NCBI RefSeq assembly: GCF_014207255.1
Contig: NZ_JACHCZ010000006.1
Location: forward strand, 62,001 to 126,000
Source of the DNA: Pseudomonas sp. JAI120
GTDB lineage: Bacteria; Pseudomonadota; Gammaproteobacteria; Pseudomonadales; Pseudomonadaceae
Direction: 5' to 3'
DNA: 64,000 nt
A program made the position numbers and the translations under genes. Every line of letters starts with the position of its first letter. The stretch's first letter is position 1. The notes under the pieces were generated by a model, which ran no database searches, had not been told where the DNA came from, and saw only the letters and a list, made by a program, of their open reading frames with translations. Below are positions 61,971-64,000 of this stretch, in pieces.

Positions 61971-62728
61971 ATGCGCTGACCCGAGCGCCGAACACTGGTA
62001 TCCGATCACTGCGTATCTCTACACGCTGCACCTCGACGGCCCCGTGCTGGCGTGGGAATCTCTGCGCCGTCACCCCGACTACCACCGCGACTGGCTGCGC
62101 AGGCGCCGCTGGCCAGAGTCCGCCGCGCGCTGGGTATTGCGCCTGCTGGAAGATCCCGCGCTGGATGCGCGCGACGCGCATCCGGTTTGGTTCCCCGATC
62201 ACGATGCGGTGGTGTAGCTCTACCCGGATGCCGACTCGCCGACCGCCGCGGTGGCTTTCGCGTTCTGGCGCCTCCCCGGCCACAAGCATCTGGTCCACGA
62301 TGGTAGGCGCCTGGTGCTGCTGACACGCTGGCCGGGTTGCTGCCTGCGGCTGATGATCGCTCCCGGCCTGGCCGATGGCATGGCCTACGCCTATGCCACC
62401 CGCGTCTGCGCGCGCTATCAGGCGCTGGCGTGCGAGTTGGACAAGCTGGCCACCGTTGGGGATGCCGTGCCTGGGGGAACGGCACTGCCACGGCCTACAT
62501 CTGCCGCGCAGTTGGAACTGCACACGTTCCAGTCGCTCGATGCGACCTTGGTGGGCGCGTTCTTGCGCGACGCGGCCGGAGGGGGGCGGAGCCAATGCCG
62601 TCGCGGATGACTGGTATCCCGACAGCGCTTTTCGCGCTCGCGTTCGTCGGCTGGTAAGCCGGGGACATGCACTGATGCCCGACGGCTATCGCCGCCTGGC
62701 ACAGCTTCCACCGTTGCCATTGCGCTAG
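61971..62728 (+). pseudogene. DUF2285-family gene (integrative-element protein), three lesions
   Basis: AGGAGG and ATG at 61971 are present, but two bases seem lost after the second codon (MR[P]DPSAEHWYP). The frame then reads LYTLHLDGPVLAWESLRRH up to a TAG at 62216 where Gln is expected (VV*LYPDAD). It resumes with FWRLPGHKHLVHDG and ends, after a shift near 62580 in a G-run, with RARVRRLVSRGHALMP to 62728. The original protein of about 250 residues is a putative regulator/replication-linked protein of Tn4371-like elements. Confidence 0.75.
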
Positions 62729-63636
62729 GGCCGATCGAACGGTTTTCTATCCAGCAAACAGTCGATGAATGCACCGAGGAGGGCTGGTCTATGCTGACTG
62801 CTCGGGTAGTAGAGAAACAACCCCGGACGCGAAATTGACCAGTCCGGCAGGATCTGGACCAGCCGTCCCTGTGCCAAAAGCTCGCCCACGCCATCTCGCT
62901 CAAAGTGATAGGCAATGCCGAGCCCGTTCAGCGCAGCAGCAATGCCGATGTCGGGATGATTGGTGACGACGGGGCCGTCCACCACCACTTCTAGTCGTTG
63001 CCCTCGCTTCTTGAACTCCCAACGATATTGCCTACCATCCATCTGGAGCCGCCAATTGATGCAAGCATGGTCATGCAGCTCGGCAGGTGACTTGGGTGTT
63101 CCTCGACGCGCGAGATAGTCTGGGGACGCCACGGCAACCATATTCATGTCCGGCGTGAGGCGGACGGCAACCATGTCTTTTTCGAGCTGTCCGCCCACAC
63201 GGATGCCCGCATCAAAGCGGCCAACGACAATATCCGCCAACGCGTCGTCCACCACGATGTCGAGCACCACGTCAGGGTGTGCTTGGTGGAAGCGTGAAAG
63301 CCGGGGCGCGATGATGGTTCGCGCTGCAATTCCCAGCGTGTTGATGCGAAGCGTGCCGCTCATCTGTCCTGTCGCTTCGCTGGCTTCAACGACTGCAGCA
63401 GCCAGCTCTCGAAACAACGGCGCGATGCGCCTGTAAAGCAGTTCGCCACTTGCCGATGGGGCGACGCTTCGAGTCGTGCGATTCAAGAGGCGAGCGCCGA
63501 TGCGGCGTTCGAGCTTTCGGATCGTCTGGCTGAGCGCCGAAGGCGACAGACCCAGATGCTCTGCAGCTCGGGAAAAGCTCTGGCGCTCCACCACGGCTAC
63601 GAAGGCTTTCAGCTCAGCGAAGTCAGATCCACGCAT
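62725..63636 (-). CDS. LysR-family transcriptional regulator
   Basis: The 303-residue protein has the winged helix FVAVVERQSFSRAAEHLGLSPSALSQTIRKLE and a substrate-binding domain with GTLRINTLGIAARTIIAPRL and FDAGIRVGGQLEKDMV. It is divergent from the SnoaL-like gene at 63739 over 102 bp and overlaps the end of the DUF2285 remnant by 4 bp. It probably controls the divergent gene and what follows outside the window. Confidence 0.87.
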   Translation of the reverse strand: MRGSDFAELKAFVAVVERQSFSRAAEHLGLSPSALSQTIRKLERRIGARLLNRTTRSVAPSASGELLYRRIAPLFRELAAAVVEASEATGQMSGTLRINTLGIAARTIIAPRLSRFHQAHPDVVLDIVVDDALADIVVGRFDAGIRVGGQLEKDMVAVRLTPDMNMVAVASPDYLARRGTPKSPAELHDHACINWRLQMDGRQYRWEFKKRGQRLEVVVDGPVVTNHPDIGIAAALNGLGIAYHFERDGVGELLAQGRLVQILPDWSISRPGLFLYYPSSQHRPALLGAFIDCLLDRKPFDRP

Positions 63637-63738
63637 TCTGTATCGTTTCCTAAATAACCCATCAAGATTCTAGGGTATTCACTCACTAGACGTCGACGCG
63701 CATTCTGAGGCCTTCGTTGAATCCACGGAGCCTGAAAG

Positions 63739-64000
63739 ATGAGCGACTTGAACCTCCCTGAGCCAATTGCCGCGTATTTTGCGGCCGGACACAACCCGGA
63801 CGCCTTGGCGCGTTGCTTCACCGCGCAAGCCGTCATGAAGGACGACGGTCATACCTACACGGGCATCGACGCCATCAAGGCTTTTATGGCCGAGGCATCG
63901 GCCAGGTACAGCGCGACGAGTGTGCCGTTCGCCCTCGACCCGGAGGGCGACTTCCAGTGCGTCCGTGCCGATGTCACCGGCAACTTCCCTGGCAGTCCGG
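63739..64000 (+). CDS. SnoaL-like (NTF2-fold) protein (partial, cut by window end)
   Basis: The ATG at 63739 begins a frame open to the window end. The 87 residues seen read SDLNLPEPIAAYFAAGHNP, ALARCFTAQAVMKDDGHTYTG and AIKAFMAEASARY, the start of a SnoaL-like polyketide-cyclase/NTF2 fold. It is divergent from the LysR gene, a common pairing. It is not closely similar to the SnoaL-like proteins at 11290 and 16920. Function is unknown. Confidence 0.75.
   Translation, partial: MSDLNLPEPIAAYFAAGHNPDALARCFTAQAVMKDDGHTYTGIDAIKAFMAEASARYSATSVPFALDPEGDFQCVRADVTGNFPGSP

Noticed and set aside
1..64000. CRISPR arrays, tRNA or rRNA genes
   Set aside because: No regular short direct repeats with spacers, no cloverleaf with CCA-end context and no rRNA-like sequence were noticed on reading; a covariance-model scan was not possible.

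Overview
The window looks like an accessory region of a Pseudomonas-type gammaproteobacterium. It has GC-rich coding DNA, strong AGGAG-type ribosome sites, AceF-like and putidaredoxin-like proteins, and Pseudomonas-style insertion elements. No ribosomal, tRNA or other core genes were seen. The species call is inference.

Bases 1-41,445 form one large catabolic island. A plus-strand run (1-12,876) holds the end of a Rieske oxygenase, a KstD-like flavoprotein, a TPP-dependent 2-oxoacid/acyloin dehydrogenase with a split lipoyl protein, an acyl-CoA synthetase, two crotonases, a pair of acyl-CoA dehydrogenases, a SnoaL-like protein and a zinc-less reductase. A divergent MFS transporter follows. 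The next plus-strand run (14,550-22,568) has several SDRs, one without catalytic residues, an ene-reductase, GTP cyclohydrolase I with a pteridine-reductase-like SDR, a 2OG dioxygenase and a CMD-family protein. A putidaredoxin-like ferredoxin and its reductase (minus strand), a LysR gene and a decayed SDR precede a P450, a GMC oxidoreductase, a 6-oxocamphor-hydrolase-like retro-Claisenase, an EstB-like hydrolase, an itaconyl-CoA-hydratase-like protein and a CitE-like lyase. Two IclR genes, a CYP101-like P450 with its own rubredoxin, more crotonases and more SDRs end the island.

Read together, the genes suggest degradation of a cyclic, probably bicyclic terpenoid or steroid-like compound. P450 hydroxylation would be followed by alcohol oxidation to a beta-diketone, hydrolytic C-C cleavage, CoA activation, beta-oxidation and final lyase cleavage. 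The substrate is not determined. Tandem GAAC-N3-GTTC palindromes, always 19 bp apart centre to centre, recur in several promoters and point to one shared regulator, perhaps one of the IclR proteins.

Bases 42,271-50,559 hold a second catabolic group: AMP ligase, FAH-family hydrolase, extradiol-type VOC dioxygenase, TetR regulator, MhpA-like flavin hydroxylase, a PhyH-family dioxygenase and an SDR. This resembles an aromatic hydroxylation and meta-cleavage route.

From 50.6 kb to 62.7 kb the DNA is a graveyard of mobile elements: a MITE-like repeat, an unidentified broken gene, a full-length IS21 element with a frameshifted istA, a broken SDR, an IS5-family relic, an intact MFS/ArsR pair, a group II intron with a twice-frameshifted reverse transcriptase, and decayed integrative-element genes (DUF736, XRE, DUF2958, DUF2285). 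A LysR gene and a divergent SnoaL-like gene, cut by the window edge, close the region.
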